DNA of 60,941 bases from an uncultured Saprospiraceae bacterium (GTDB lineage: Bacteria > Bacteroidota > Bacteroidia > Chitinophagales > Saprospiraceae). Location: positions 1 to 60,941 of the forward strand of contig CALFWZ010000045.1 in the NCBI GenBank assembly GCA_937928405.1, given 5' to 3'. The notes below the pieces were generated by a model. That model saw only the letters and a list, made by a program, of their open reading frames with translations, was not told where the DNA came from and made no database searches. The position numbers and the translations under genes are program-made. This document shows, in pieces, positions 26,338 through 35,243 of this stretch (within the stretch, counting starts at the first letter, position 1; each line of letters starts with the position of its first letter).

Positions 26338-26510
26338 TTTATGAAGTTGTTTAAAAACTCCCAAATTGCCTGCGAACTGATAAAATTTTCCAACTCGTCG
26401 CCTTTTTTCTCGTCAATAGCGCGGCTATTCACTCAAAAAAGAGGCTAGATTTGAAATATTTTCTCTAGCTCTCGGCTGCTTTTGGAATTATTAAACAACT
26501 TCTATATTCA
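26338..26510. mobile_element. Foldback (MITE-like) element, about 173 bp
   Basis: The two ends carry GAAGTTGTTTAA (26343-26354) and its complement TTAAACAACTTC (26491-26502). Similarity continues inward along both arms: GCC then TTTTTT tracts, AAAAT blocks, and the centre AATAGC-GCG-GCTATT (about 26415-26429). The whole element can fold into one long imperfect hairpin. The right arm, 59 bp at 26448-26506, recurs inverted at 33492-33550 with about 52 matches. No transposase is near. The rest of the 435-bp gap up to 26743 shows no gene. Confidence 0.65.
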
Positions 26511-26743
26511 TTTATCTCAAAAAGAGGTTTGATTTTGAAAGAAGCGATATTTCTCTATCAAGAAAGTAATAATTTTGCAAATTTTATTTAAGTTTATAAT
26601 GGTAGCCTATCCTTGACCTATCCGTCAGTCGGCTGCGGTGTCTGGACTTAGTCTCGATCATTAAGTAAGCATAAGCAATAGAAGTATAAAAACGGACTCA
26701 ATAGGGGATAGCGCGTGCTAAGAGTCGAAACAAATTTTTTTCT

Positions 26744-28339
26744 ATGAAACAATGTAAAAAACACGATTGCGACAAACGTGCCATATCCTTTAGTGATCAT
26801 TGTGGCGAACATACTGAAAATGAGTGGTATGCTGAACTGTTAAAAAATCTAAAACCAGGCAAGTATAGTGATGTGTATATATCTGAGATGGATATGGAAA
26901 ATCTTGAAATAAATGGCCTGCACTTTTATGATAGTACCATTGAGGACTGTCATTTTGAACGAGGTATTTGGTCAGATATTAGAATGGAGTTTTCTTCTTT
27001 AAAATCATGTACATTTGATGATTTTCAGATAACAAAATTTCGAATTGATGAAGAATCTATCTGGGCTTCTTGCACGTATCGTGATTCCGTATTTTTGGAT
27101 GTAGAAGCAATTGTCATAAGTCTGAGTAACGGAGAATTTCAAAATACGAAGTGGATCAATGCTACATTTGATCAATCTCTTTTTACTCAGGTAGATTTTT
27201 TGGATACTGAATTTGAAAATTTAGAAATTACGGTATGTGGTATGGATACCGTTTCTGTTCAACAATCCCATGTAAAGGATGCGAAAATATCTGATGTCAA
27301 ACTTGCCATCACTTTTTTCCTTGATACTATTTTTGAAAATGTCAATTTCAGTGGAGAGTTAATGCATGATTTTTCTCAGATGCAAGATCCATTTGAGCTA
27401 TGCCTTTTTCAAAATTGTTCTTCTGAATGGAAAATTGAAATCCTGGACTTTAAAAACTGGAACGGAATCAATGAAGACCCACTTTCTTTTTATTGGCGTG
27501 TATTAGAGCGAATTACCAATATAGTCCATACAAATAACTTGTCTCCAGTACAATTTCTAGTTAAAAGAATAATGGCTTTAAACCCTAATTCTACTCAATT
27601 AGCGGAGAAATTAAGGGACATGTTTAGCAAATACTTCGCTCATATTCGAGAAGAACAAGATATAAGTGGATTTGGTCAATTGGCAAGTTTAATGGGGCGG
27701 TTACCACAGGATTTGATCATAAACAAATCACAATACTTACCTTCTCCGAAGATATTAGCATCTAGAAATGTCTTAAGAATAGAAATCGCACACGATATTA
27801 GCGATCTGAATTTATTGCAAAATGTAGTAACGAGGTTGCAAAAATTTGATGCATCCTTGGTTAATTGTGGTCTGGATAATTTAAAAATAATAGACTTCCA
27901 AAAAGGCTCTGTTACAATTGTGGTATCGTCAACAATTACCGCAATTATTGCAGTAATTGTCTTATTATACAAAGCAGGACATTTATTTTTGGATACAGAA
28001 AACAAAATTTTAACTAATAAAAAGCTCAAACAGGATCTAAATAAAATAGAGCAAGAAAAGAATTTTACAGCATATGATGAAAAATTAAAGAAACAACAGA
28101 TCATACTAAATGATATGGAGATACAAAAAAGAAAGCAGGAGCTAAAAGCCAACCAATTGCCAGACAAGTATATAAATGTTACAGATGATGAAATGGTAGA
28201 ATTAACAGCAGAAAATCCCTTTGATCGATTAGAATTAGGACCTTACAAAGCGGCTAAGGAAGCAGCAGAAGATGTGCTGGACTTAGGAGAAACCAATGTT
28301 TATATTGAAGTTATCGAGAAAGCGATTAAGTCCGATTAA
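26744..28339 (+). CDS. Zinc-motif + pentapeptide-repeat-like protein with TRADD-N-like segment and membrane helix
   Basis: 531 residues. The N-terminus has a Cys/His cluster (C4, H7, C9, H19, C20, H23), as found in front of many pentapeptide-repeat proteins. About 45-215 holds degenerate pentapeptide-type coils (GLHFYDSTIEDCHFE, LKSCTFDDFQITKF, TEFENLEITVCGMD). A helical part follows. At about 345-390, LRIEIAHDISDLNLLQNVVT and NLKIIDFQKGSVTIVV resemble the TRADD-N-like module of the protein at 15178, but the last strand runs into a membrane helix (TAIIAVIVLLYKAGHLF). The tail has a coiled coil and an acidic end. A role in membrane-linked signalling or defence is inferred; the family is not firmly recognised. 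Confidence 0.62.
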   Translation: MKQCKKHDCDKRAISFSDHCGEHTENEWYAELLKNLKPGKYSDVYISEMDMENLEINGLHFYDSTIEDCHFERGIWSDIRMEFSSLKSCTFDDFQITKFRIDEESIWASCTYRDSVFLDVEAIVISLSNGEFQNTKWINATFDQSLFTQVDFLDTEFENLEITVCGMDTVSVQQSHVKDAKISDVKLAITFFLDTIFENVNFSGELMHDFSQMQDPFELCLFQNCSSEWKIEILDFKNWNGINEDPLSFYWRVLERITNIVHTNNLSPVQFLVKRIMALNPNSTQLAEKLRDMFSKYFAHIREEQDISGFGQLASLMGRLPQDLIINKSQYLPSPKILASRNVLRIEIAHDISDLNLLQNVVTRLQKFDASLVNCGLDNLKIIDFQKGSVTIVVSSTITAIIAVIVLLYKAGHLFLDTENKILTNKKLKQDLNKIEQEKNFTAYDEKLKKQQIILNDMEIQKRKQELKANQLPDKYINVTDDEMVELTAENPFDRLELGPYKAAKEAAEDVLDLGETNVYIEVIEKAIKSD

Positions 28340-28409
28340 CACTAGCAACAATAACCTTATTTGCTCAAGGATTTTTCAAAGCATTGGATTGTATGACTGA
28401 TTTTTTGCC

Positions 28410-28436
28410 CACTTTTCTACCTACGATCGAAAAGTG
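28410..28436. repeat. 8-bp hairpin between convergent genes
   Basis: CACTTTTC at 28410-28417 pairs with GAAAAGTG at 28429-28436 around 11 bases. It lies between the pentapeptide gene and the DUF4833 gene, which converge. No T tract on either side, so termination is only possible. Confidence 0.4.
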
Positions 28437-28501
28437 ATAATAGCAAGAAGGATTTTCTAAAATGGTAACTAGTTTGAATGGGTTTGAACGCTTGATTCTT
28501 C

Positions 28502-29053
28502 CTACTTATTATAAATCCTTTCCTTCACCAATTCTTGAGTTACTGTACTCCTGCCGTAGATGTCTGCATATTTTACAGAAGGCCATAATCTGGATTCATC
28601 TGCATAAATATATAAGTTTTTCAAAACGCAAGTCTGTCCATTAATCGTCATCAGTGGAAGCCATTTCCCGTCTTTAAAAGTTAGTTGAATGGCTCGATCA
28701 TTATAAGCTTTTAATTTAATAGAATAATAATTTTCCCTTTTACGCGAGCGATATCCATAGGCGAAATTAAATTCCAACCAAGAAAGTTTATCCTTTAACC
28801 CATTATGATTTTGAAACTTCCGCCAATAGACTGATATTGGGTTTCTGGTGTTTAGGCTTCCATCTGGTTTTAAATTGATATCGTATACAATGGTATTCTT
28901 ATTCCGATTTCTTTGTATAAAAAATAAAAGTGCTTCCGTTTCTTCCAGCTTGGGAAAATCATCCGGCAACTCAGGTCTAGTTTCCCAACCTTCTTGTGCT
29001 AGCAATAAGCTGGGAATCAGCATAAAAAAAAATATAAAATAGCAACGAAACAT
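28502..29053 (-). CDS. DUF4833 domain protein, exported
   Basis: 183 residues with a signal peptide (FIFFFMLIPSLLLAQ). The body matches the DUF4833 pattern as I remember it: LLFFIQRNRNKNTIVYDIN, then NPISVYWRKFQNHNG and LSWLEFNFAYGYRSR, ending TQELVKERIYNK. These are periplasmic or surface proteins of unknown function in Bacteroidota. Stand-alone gene. Confidence 0.85.
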   Translation of the reverse strand: MFRCYFIFFFMLIPSLLLAQEGWETRPELPDDFPKLEETEALLFFIQRNRNKNTIVYDINLKPDGSLNTRNPISVYWRKFQNHNGLKDKLSWLEFNFAYGYRSRKRENYYSIKLKAYNDRAIQLTFKDGKWLPLMTINGQTCVLKNLYIYADESRLWPSVKYADIYGRSTVTQELVKERIYNK

Positions 29054-29195
29054 AAATATTAGTTTATAATGATGTTGGGTGGTCTTTTAGGGTAGCGTGT
29101 ATTTAGGTTTGGCAGTTGGTCCAATTTTGCCAATTACCGCCCAACTAACATGTAAATGTATTAATTCCTTTTTCTTTAACTGAATTCTCTTTGGT

Positions 29196-29522
29196 TTATT
29201 TTAAAAAGAAAAGATGGTTATTGTGGATATTTATTAAGAAGTTGTTCAAAAAGATAATGATGAAGAGTGGATTTATTGTTAAAAAAGTTAAGATAATGGT
29301 AATGTCTAGAATAGCCATTAACTTCTTTATTAATTTTTTATCTTCAAAATGTTGTCCTGTGAATAAGGTGGTAAAACTGCTGTTATTTAATAACGCATTT
29401 TCTATTTTATTTTGATTGGTTGAACTATAAGTATCGAATGCTATATTTTCTAATTCAAAGTCAGAATGAGGTTTTTGGGTTTTCATTTGTTGCCGGAACG
29501 ATTGGTGGATTGGTTTTTTCAT
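29196..29522 (-). CDS. Hypothetical 108-residue protein with hydrophobic C-terminus
   Basis: Starts MKKPIHQSFRQQMKTQKPHS, polar to about residue 70, then a strongly hydrophobic stretch (LDITIILTFLTINPLFIIIF). It could be a small membrane-anchored protein or a truncated gene. Very AT-rich with no recognised relatives. The ATG and even codon use over the first 65 residues argue for coding; the low-complexity end argues against an intact product. Confidence 0.35.
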   Translation of the reverse strand: MKKPIHQSFRQQMKTQKPHSDFELENIAFDTYSSTNQNKIENALLNNSSFTTLFTGQHFEDKKLIKKLMAILDITIILTFLTINPLFIIIFLNNFLINIHNNHLFFLK

Positions 29523-30358
29523 GGGTCATCATTTTGTTTTTCAACCCGTTATTTATGGTACGACGTAAATAAGCGTTGCATATTCCTATTTGATTAATTG
29601 CTGGATTTTAAAAACTGGGGTAATCTTTTATTTAGTCACTTTGAATATTTGAACTTTATTTTTCGCACATACGGTACTTTTTTTGACAAAAAAATAGCGA
29701 TTTCTCGCTAGAAATGGGAAATAGTATATGTGAGATTCTTTATTGTTTTTTTTATCTGGTAAATTTGGGTGGATTGGTTAAGGGGAATGACTATAATGTT
29801 TAGCTTATAAGATAAGTACTGGGTACTTGTGTGTTTGTTGTGGATATCGCTAGCAGATATTTACTTCTGTTTATGATATTATTGTTATGTTTGCATTGAA
29901 GGCTTTATAATTTGGGTCACTTGAGCAGATATCAGAAACTATAGCCCTGATCAAAAAATTATTTCTGCAATTAAACAATTAAATAACGGGAATAAGAAAT
30001 TTTGTATAGTACTGAATATGATCGATAGAATAATTTTTGAGTCTCAAGGATGGGACAATGAAAACAATAAACCAAACAAAAGTTTGGAAATTTTAATCGA
30101 AAGGAAGAAAATGTATGTTTCTGGTTTATTTCAGATTATTCCTGCTAAAATTATTGAAACTGTTGGGTTTAAAAGATATAGTATATAAACAAACTAATTC
30201 TAATACTAATGGCTGAAAGTTGTGTCGAAGCCCGACGTTTGGTCTTTGTTGAGAAACGTTGCTAGTTAAAATCTCCAACGAGCAACCAGAAGCAAAACCG
30301 CTAATCTACATCTCTAGGTTTAGATACAAAACCTTAAACAAAAACGGGAAATTATAAA
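29523..30358. other. 836-bp AT-rich gap with one gene remnant
   Basis: No intact gene. One open frame at 29925-30188 is described separately. GTTGCT/AGCAAC (30259-30264 and 30282-30287) forms a small hairpin upstream of the DUF262 gene. Otherwise the composition is markedly AT-rich, as in the restriction gene that follows, suggesting one acquired block. Confidence 0.5.
29925..30188 (+). pseudogene. Possible 87-codon gene remnant upstream of DUF262 gene
   Basis: Open from just after a TGA to the TAA at 30186. It reads DQKIISAIKQLNNGNKKF, then IIFESQGWDNENNK and KKMYVSGLFQIIPAKIIE. The mix of residues is protein-like, but the first ATG is at codon 32. It is either a 5'-truncated gene or a 56-residue protein. 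Family unknown. Confidence 0.35.
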
Positions 30359-32311
30359 ATGGAAGAGATAATAAAGAACGTAATTACTCCTAACGACAAA
30401 TATTTAAGGACAATTTTTGAAAATTCCAAGGCATATTTCATTGATATTTATCAAAGAGAATACAAATGGAAAGAAGAAAATGTAAAAACTCTTTTAGAAG
30501 ATATTGAAGTCAGGTTTCAACTAGGAAAAAGAATCAAAGTTGCTCCTCAAGAGATACAAAAAGACGTATTACGAAATTTTGAACCCTATTTTTTGAACAC
30601 ATTTCTAACCAGTAAGACTACAGAAAATATAGCAATTGTAGATGGACAACAAAGGTTAACAACTTTTCTTCTTGTCTTAATTAAATTGTATAAAATAATT
30701 CAATATGTAAATTCAAATGATCACTATTCTAATAAGACTTATAGTAATGACAGTTTGAAAAAATTAATCTATGAAAGTGATGACTTTGGTGGCTATGAAA
30801 AGTTCAAAATTTACAATAAGAATAGAGAATCTGCTTTTGCTTCGATTTTAGAAAACGAGGATATTAAAGCTGAAGATGAAACTCAGAAAAAAATAGTTGA
30901 TAACTACAGAGTAATAAGTACTTATTTTGATGAGTTCCTTAAATCAGAAAATGAAGAAGCTAAGTATGACGAAATAAAAACAACTTATTATATCTCATAT
31001 ATTCTGGACAAACTTTCAATTGTTGAAATTCGAATTGAAAATCCAAAGAACGTCGCAATGATATTTGAGGTTGTGAATGATAGGGGGTTAGGGTTAAATC
31101 CATATGAAATATTAAAGGGTAAATTAATTGGTAATCTTGATGCATTACAAAAAGAACAAGCAAATAAAGTTTGGACTAAGTTGCAGAATGATTATTTTAA
31201 AAATGAGGTTGCAGATATAGACTTAGATGATTTCTTTAAAACTTATTTCAGGTCAAAATTTGCTAGTAGTGAAACAGAGTATGAAAGGTTTGAGAAAAAT
31301 TATCATTACGAAGTTTACAGAAATAAAAAGATTAGAAAGCATTTCGGTAATTTCGAAAATTCCGATCTACTTTTTAAAAGAGTTATAGAAGATATTAAAT
31401 ATTTCGCTGAATTGTATTTAAAACTGCGAACTTCTTATGATTATGATTACTTAATTTATAACGAGCTTCTTGGACAAAGTCAGCAATACTTATTGATTAT
31501 GTCAAATATTCAACTAAATGATCCAAACGAAAATGATAAGATCAATGAAGTATCTAAAAGATTTGATCAATTTCACACAACTTTGAGACTGATTGATGAA
31601 TATGATAGTAATTCATTTCAGCAATTTATTCATTCATTAAATGCTAATTTAAGAAACAAATCTATTGAAGAGATTAAAACCAATTTTGATTCCGCCTGCA
31701 TTATTTTTCTCGAAGAAAGAGGAGTTATTGATAAAGGTAAGTACAACGAAATTTCTGAATTGTATAAATTTACATTGTTTAAAAATATGAGACACAAACT
31801 ACTCAATTTTACAAAATATGTGTTTATGAGAGTAGATAGATTTTTAAGTTACAAATTAGATAAACCAAGTTATGTGTCAGGAGATTTAAAATCTTTAGAA
31901 AGTAGATTCAATCAGTTTAACAGGAAAAGGTATGGTCTACACTTAGAGCATATCATTGCAAATAATGAAAAGAATAAAAAGCTTTTTATCAATGAGGATG
32001 GACAATTTGATGAATTGTTATTTAATCAGATTCGCAACAAATTAGGTGCTTTGGTTTTGTTAAAAGATAAACAAAATTTAAGTAGCGGTAATGATATTTA
32101 TCGAAGGAAAACGACAACATATAAAAAGAGTAACTTTATATGGAATGAGTTTTTAGTCGGGCATGTTGATAAATTTGATATTTCAAAATTACCTGCAGAA
32201 ATAGATTTGAAAACACAATCGCCTGATAAGAATGGATTATATTCGCTTGACTCTGTTGAAGTTAGACAAAGAGAATTATTTGATATATTAAAGGAGATCT
32301 GGGGAAAATAA
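30359..32311 (+). CDS. DUF262/DUF1524 protein, GmrSD-type IV restriction enzyme-like
   Basis: 650 residues that combine both parts of GmrSD in one chain. The N-terminal DUF262 domain has YQREYKW at 31-37 and DGQQRLTT at 95-102, the ParB-like nucleotide-binding motif. The C-terminal DUF1524 His-Me nuclease has H528-x-x-H531 (LHLEHII) and NKLGALVLLKDKQNLSSGN. Characterised relatives cleave phage DNA with modified cytosines, using NTP. An anti-phage role is therefore likely. The usual HIxP proline is replaced (HIIAN). The gene is much more AT-rich than the surrounding metabolic genes and converges with the crotonase gene 39 bp away. Confidence 0.85.
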   Translation: MEEIIKNVITPNDKYLRTIFENSKAYFIDIYQREYKWKEENVKTLLEDIEVRFQLGKRIKVAPQEIQKDVLRNFEPYFLNTFLTSKTTENIAIVDGQQRLTTFLLVLIKLYKIIQYVNSNDHYSNKTYSNDSLKKLIYESDDFGGYEKFKIYNKNRESAFASILENEDIKAEDETQKKIVDNYRVISTYFDEFLKSENEEAKYDEIKTTYYISYILDKLSIVEIRIENPKNVAMIFEVVNDRGLGLNPYEILKGKLIGNLDALQKEQANKVWTKLQNDYFKNEVADIDLDDFFKTYFRSKFASSETEYERFEKNYHYEVYRNKKIRKHFGNFENSDLLFKRVIEDIKYFAELYLKLRTSYDYDYLIYNELLGQSQQYLLIMSNIQLNDPNENDKINEVSKRFDQFHTTLRLIDEYDSNSFQQFIHSLNANLRNKSIEEIKTNFDSACIIFLEERGVIDKGKYNEISELYKFTLFKNMRHKLLNFTKYVFMRVDRFLSYKLDKPSYVSGDLKSLESRFNQFNRKRYGLHLEHIIANNEKNKKLFINEDGQFDELLFNQIRNKLGALVLLKDKQNLSSGNDIYRRKTTTYKKSNFIWNEFLVGHVDKFDISKLPAEIDLKTQSPDKNGLYSLDSVEVRQRELFDILKEIWGK

Positions 32312-32350
32312 AGCCTGCGAATAATCAATCGTTACCCCAAAAACCACCCC

Positions 32351-33151
32351 TCACCTAAACCCCTTAAACTTCCCAGCTCGTTTCTGCATCCCAGCAAAAA
32401 CAGCCTCCAACTGATTCTCCTTCAGTAACACCTTTTCCTGAGCCTGTGACTCTAGTAGGAGACCTTCTTCTGGATTTAGATACGGAGCGGCGTTGATGAC
32501 CCGTTTAGCAGTGACGATGGCATCGGGACTTTTGCTCGCAATTTCGCGGGCAAGTTTCATAGCGGCAGGGTGGGGATCTTCTGTTGCGTGGGTCGCAAAT
32601 CCGTATTGCACGGCCTCTGTCCCCGAGAAGATCCGATGCGTATAAGTCAGTTCTTTAATAATATCCTCTCTGATAGAATGGCGCATCAGTTGAGTCCCTG
32701 CCATGTCGGGAATAATGCCCCATTTGGTTTCCATGATTGACAGTTTGGTGTCGGGAGCAATATATTTAATATCTGCTCCGAGCATTATTTGTAGACCACC
32801 ACCAAAAGCGACGCCATGCACTGCTGCGATCACCGGGATAGGTAATTCCCGCCACTGCCAAGCCACCTGTTGCCACTTATTTGCGATACCGTGCGTGCGT
32901 TCCAACAATTTACTACCAGCAAGGCCGGCTGCATTGTTAAGATCAAAATTGGATAAATCTAGTCCCGCACAAAAAGCCTTCCCTGCTCCGGAAAGCACGA
33001 CACAGCGCACCTCCGCATTTTCGGTCAACGACTTTCCCGCAGCAATTATCGCTTGGAACATTTCCTCATCAAGCGCATTCATTTTTTCAGGACGATTAAG
33101 CCGGACATCAGCTACGTGTTGGTCAATTTGGATGGTAATACGGTCGGACAT
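32351..33151 (-). CDS. Crotonase/enoyl-CoA hydratase family protein
   Basis: 266 residues. The oxyanion-hole segments AGAGKAFCAGLDLSNF (about 54-69) and AAVHGVAFGGGLQIMLGAD (109-127) are clear. The active-site region is SIMETKWGIIPDMAGTQ (138-154), where E141 and D149 may be the acid/base pair; the KWGIIPDM variant suggests an isomerase or a crotonase side branch rather than classical FadB-type hydratase. Acts on acyl-CoA in the cytoplasm. No beta-oxidation neighbours are present. Confidence 0.9.
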   Translation of the reverse strand: MSDRITIQIDQHVADVRLNRPEKMNALDEEMFQAIIAAGKSLTENAEVRCVVLSGAGKAFCAGLDLSNFDLNNAAGLAGSKLLERTHGIANKWQQVAWQWRELPIPVIAAVHGVAFGGGLQIMLGADIKYIAPDTKLSIMETKWGIIPDMAGTQLMRHSIREDIIKELTYTHRIFSGTEAVQYGFATHATEDPHPAAMKLAREIASKSPDAIVTAKRVINAAPYLNPEEGLLLESQAQEKVLLKENQLEAVFAGMQKRAGKFKGFR

Positions 33152-33491
33152 AGATTGATTTTTAGTTTGAAATTAGAATGGTAAAGATATGGAAATTTTA
33201 ATAGGGATATTTGATTGGTGAATGTGCGGATTTGTTAATTCCAAGTAAAAATTACTTATGCTAGTTAGATTAATTAGTATTCCTCAATGTGATTATTTTA
33301 GTAAAATTTACGAAAATAAATTTTACTCAGTTGGAATTTTCTTTTAAATTAAATTAGAATTACTTGCTCACTATATTATCTACGGAAAACAAAATTGCTG
33401 AAGACTTGTCGTTCACACAAATTTTTAAATTCGAATAATGCACAGAATGAAAAAACGAAATGATATTAAGAAAGATCTACTAGAAGTTAAA

Positions 33492-33550
33492 ATAGAAGTT
33501 GTTTAATAATTCAAAAAGAAGCCGGGAACGAGAGAAAATAATTCAAATCC
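33492..33550 (+). repeat. Half copy of the foldback element
   Basis: 59 bp that match, in opposite orientation, the right arm of the element at 26338-26510 (26448-26506) with about 52 identities. It starts ATAGAAGTTGTTTAATAATT. Its own partner arm is missing, although AAACAACTTC at 33840-33849 could be a remote end. Confidence 0.75.
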
Positions 33551-33568
33551 CCACCGAAGGCAGTCTCT

Positions 33569-33604
33569 GCATCTTCCGAACGGAGTCCGGAACAAGTCTG
33601 CGCC
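33569..33604 (+). repeat. Dispersed 37-bp repeat, divergent copy
   Basis: Matches the copy at 33740-33776 at about 29 of 36 positions. Its central inverted repeat is TCCG/CGGA instead of CCGAA/TTCGG, so the pairing is kept by compensating changes. Confidence 0.65.
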
Positions 33605-33739
33605 TCACAGCGCGATAAACTAAGTGAAAGTGCCGCTGCGTTATCTGCGCGAAAAAACAAAAATAAACCCCAACCTCGCAACACAGCCACCAGCCAATCT
33701 TTCGTATCCCAATGTTAAAAAAAAATCTCTGCGTTCTCT

Positions 33740-33776
33740 GCGTCTCCCGAATCGAGTTCGGAACAGGCCTGCGCGA
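33740..33776 (+). repeat. Dispersed 37-bp repeat, best copy
   Basis: Contains CCGAATCGAGTTCGG, a perfect 5-bp stem with 5-base loop, and ends CTGCGCGA. The copy at 5808-5844 (opposite strand) differs at 3 of 37 positions. Confidence 0.75.
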
Positions 33777-33923
33777 AAAACTCGTATATCCACCAACCCA
33801 ATATTCCATATTCCGCTACTATTCCTACTATTTCCCAAACAACTTCAAAAAAAAATAACGATTTTTGAGTCTTACAACACTGATAACTGAATTAGAAAAC
33901 GCCAACTGCTAAAAATCAATTCT

Positions 33924-34985
33924 ATGTTCTCACGAACGATCATATGGTTTCTCCTACTTTTCCTTACCCAGCCGTTGTTGGCCGATTATTCTATCAAGGG
34001 CAAAGTTAATATCAATGAGGAATGGCAACCCAAGATATTTTTGGCGGCTGTTAAAAAACTAAGCGATTATTATCGTACCAGTCCGGACATGATTTTAGAT
34101 ACCGCTCCCATTAATGAGGATGGAAGTTTTGAATTAAATGGTAATAATCTGCCCAACGAAAAAAGATATTATCGATTGTATTTGATGAAAAAGCAGAATA
34201 ACGATTATGATGCTTGTTTGTATGTAGGAGGAGATGATCACAATTTTGTGCATGTCTTGTTAAAAGAAGGGGATGCCATCGAAATTTATGCTGACGCTGA
34301 ATCCGTTGCACCGTTTGGTTCTTACGAGATTCGAGGTAATAAAGACAATCATTTGATGCATGATTTAGCAGATATTGTTTTTCCTAGTTTTTATTTTCAT
34401 AGAATAAAATTCCCGACCGAACTTAAGTTTACAGAAGATAAATTTTATACGGATTTAAAAAAATTCTCGGATACTTGCACGAGTACTTTGGTGGCTTTAG
34501 CGGCGATTAATAATACAGATTTTGATGAATACTATGACGCGGATCCTTCCTTTTATGAGAACTTTGGAAAGCGCTTAAAATCCGAATTACCCAATTCTAT
34601 TTATACCAAAAATTATCTCCTCAAAATCAGATATTATGCCAATGAAGAGGTAGCCATGCCTAATTGGATAAAGCTACTGTTAGGATTGCTGTTTCTAGGA
34701 ATTTTAGGCTTGTCTTGGAAATTATTTCAAATGCATCAACGTTTACAAGCCCTTCAAAATACGCCCGCCGCTCCACCCAAAGCCTTGCCCATCCTTGATC
34801 TTTTAACACAAAAAGAGCAAGAAATCCTGCAACTTATCAGTGCCGGAAAATCTAATAAAGAGATTGCCAGTGATCTATTTATTGGGTTGAGCACCGTCAA
34901 AACCCATATCAATAAAATTTATTCAAAAATTGGTGCTACCAACCGAAAAGAAGCTCAAACCCTTGCAAAAGAGGTCTTTAAATAA
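33924..34985 (+). CDS. Membrane-spanning LuxR-type transcriptional regulator with exported sensor domain
   Basis: 353 residues. A signal peptide (IIWFLLLFLTQPLLA) is followed by an exterior domain of about 225 residues with a DUF4369-like beta-sandwich (YSIKGKVNINEEWQPK, NEDGSFELNGNNLPN). A membrane helix (WIKLLLGLLFLGILGLSW, about 249-266) leads to a short linker and a C-terminal LuxR HTH: LTQKEQEILQLISAGKSNKE, then STVKTHINKIYSKIGATN. The layout is a one-component regulator that senses outside and binds DNA at the membrane. No kinase or receiver is involved. Targets are unknown; the thioredoxin-like and DUF2911 genes downstream are candidates by position only. Confidence 0.85.
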   Translation: MFSRTIIWFLLLFLTQPLLADYSIKGKVNINEEWQPKIFLAAVKKLSDYYRTSPDMILDTAPINEDGSFELNGNNLPNEKRYYRLYLMKKQNNDYDACLYVGGDDHNFVHVLLKEGDAIEIYADAESVAPFGSYEIRGNKDNHLMHDLADIVFPSFYFHRIKFPTELKFTEDKFYTDLKKFSDTCTSTLVALAAINNTDFDEYYDADPSFYENFGKRLKSELPNSIYTKNYLLKIRYYANEEVAMPNWIKLLLGLLFLGILGLSWKLFQMHQRLQALQNTPAAPPKALPILDLLTQKEQEILQLISAGKSNKEIASDLFIGLSTVKTHINKIYSKIGATNRKEAQTLAKEVFK

Positions 34986-35034
34986 GCGCTTTCAAATTAA
35001 ACCTCAATTCAAGAAGACGATCAGTTAATCTTTC

Positions 35035-35053
35035 CCAGCCCCTGGCTGGTTTT
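35035..35053 (+). terminator. Rho-independent terminator after LuxR-type gene
   Basis: CCAGCC (35035-35040) and GGCTGG (35044-35049) form a GC-rich 6-bp stem with a 3-base loop, followed by TTTT. It is 50 bp after the stop. Confidence 0.7.
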
Positions 35054-35243
35054 AATCAATACTGAATATCCAATGTTCTAAATTCCTATCCCCTCCCATA
35101 ACTCCAAGAAAAGTTAAGTTTCAAGCTAAACCAAACAGGATCAACGGGGGTCTAGTCCCTTTTTCCACTCCCTTCTACCTCTTTTTTCCATCCCATTTAA
35201 CTTTTAAGTTGATATTTTCTCCCGCATTTTTGTGAGGTACTAA

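Larger units (their letters stand above)
33152..33923. other. 772-bp gap filled with repeat debris
   Basis: No credible gene; the small frames here cross repeat copies. It contains a duplicated TAGAAGTT (33481-33500), the half foldback repeat at 33492-33550, two copies of the 37-bp family (33569-33604 and 33740-33776) preceded by CTCTGCGTTCTCTGCG at 33727-33742, and an AAACAACTTC end at 33840-33849. The 5' 330 bases are plain AT-rich sequence. Confidence 0.6.

Noticed and set aside
27676..28167. 163-codon minus-strand frame with hydrophobic, cysteine-rich sequence
   Set aside because: Mirror of the pentapeptide protein's C-terminal half; composition is what antisense of Lys/Glu-rich coding gives.
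30205..30290. Possible attC site before the DUF262 gene
   Set aside because: A small GTTGCT/AGCAAC stem is present but no GTTRRRY end box at the right distance.
32703..33158. 151-codon plus-strand frame
   Set aside because: Fully antisense to the crotonase gene, whose active-site motifs are clear.
33543..33890. Three overlapping frames of 65-88 codons
   Set aside because: They are made of the dispersed repeats and simple sequence in this gap.
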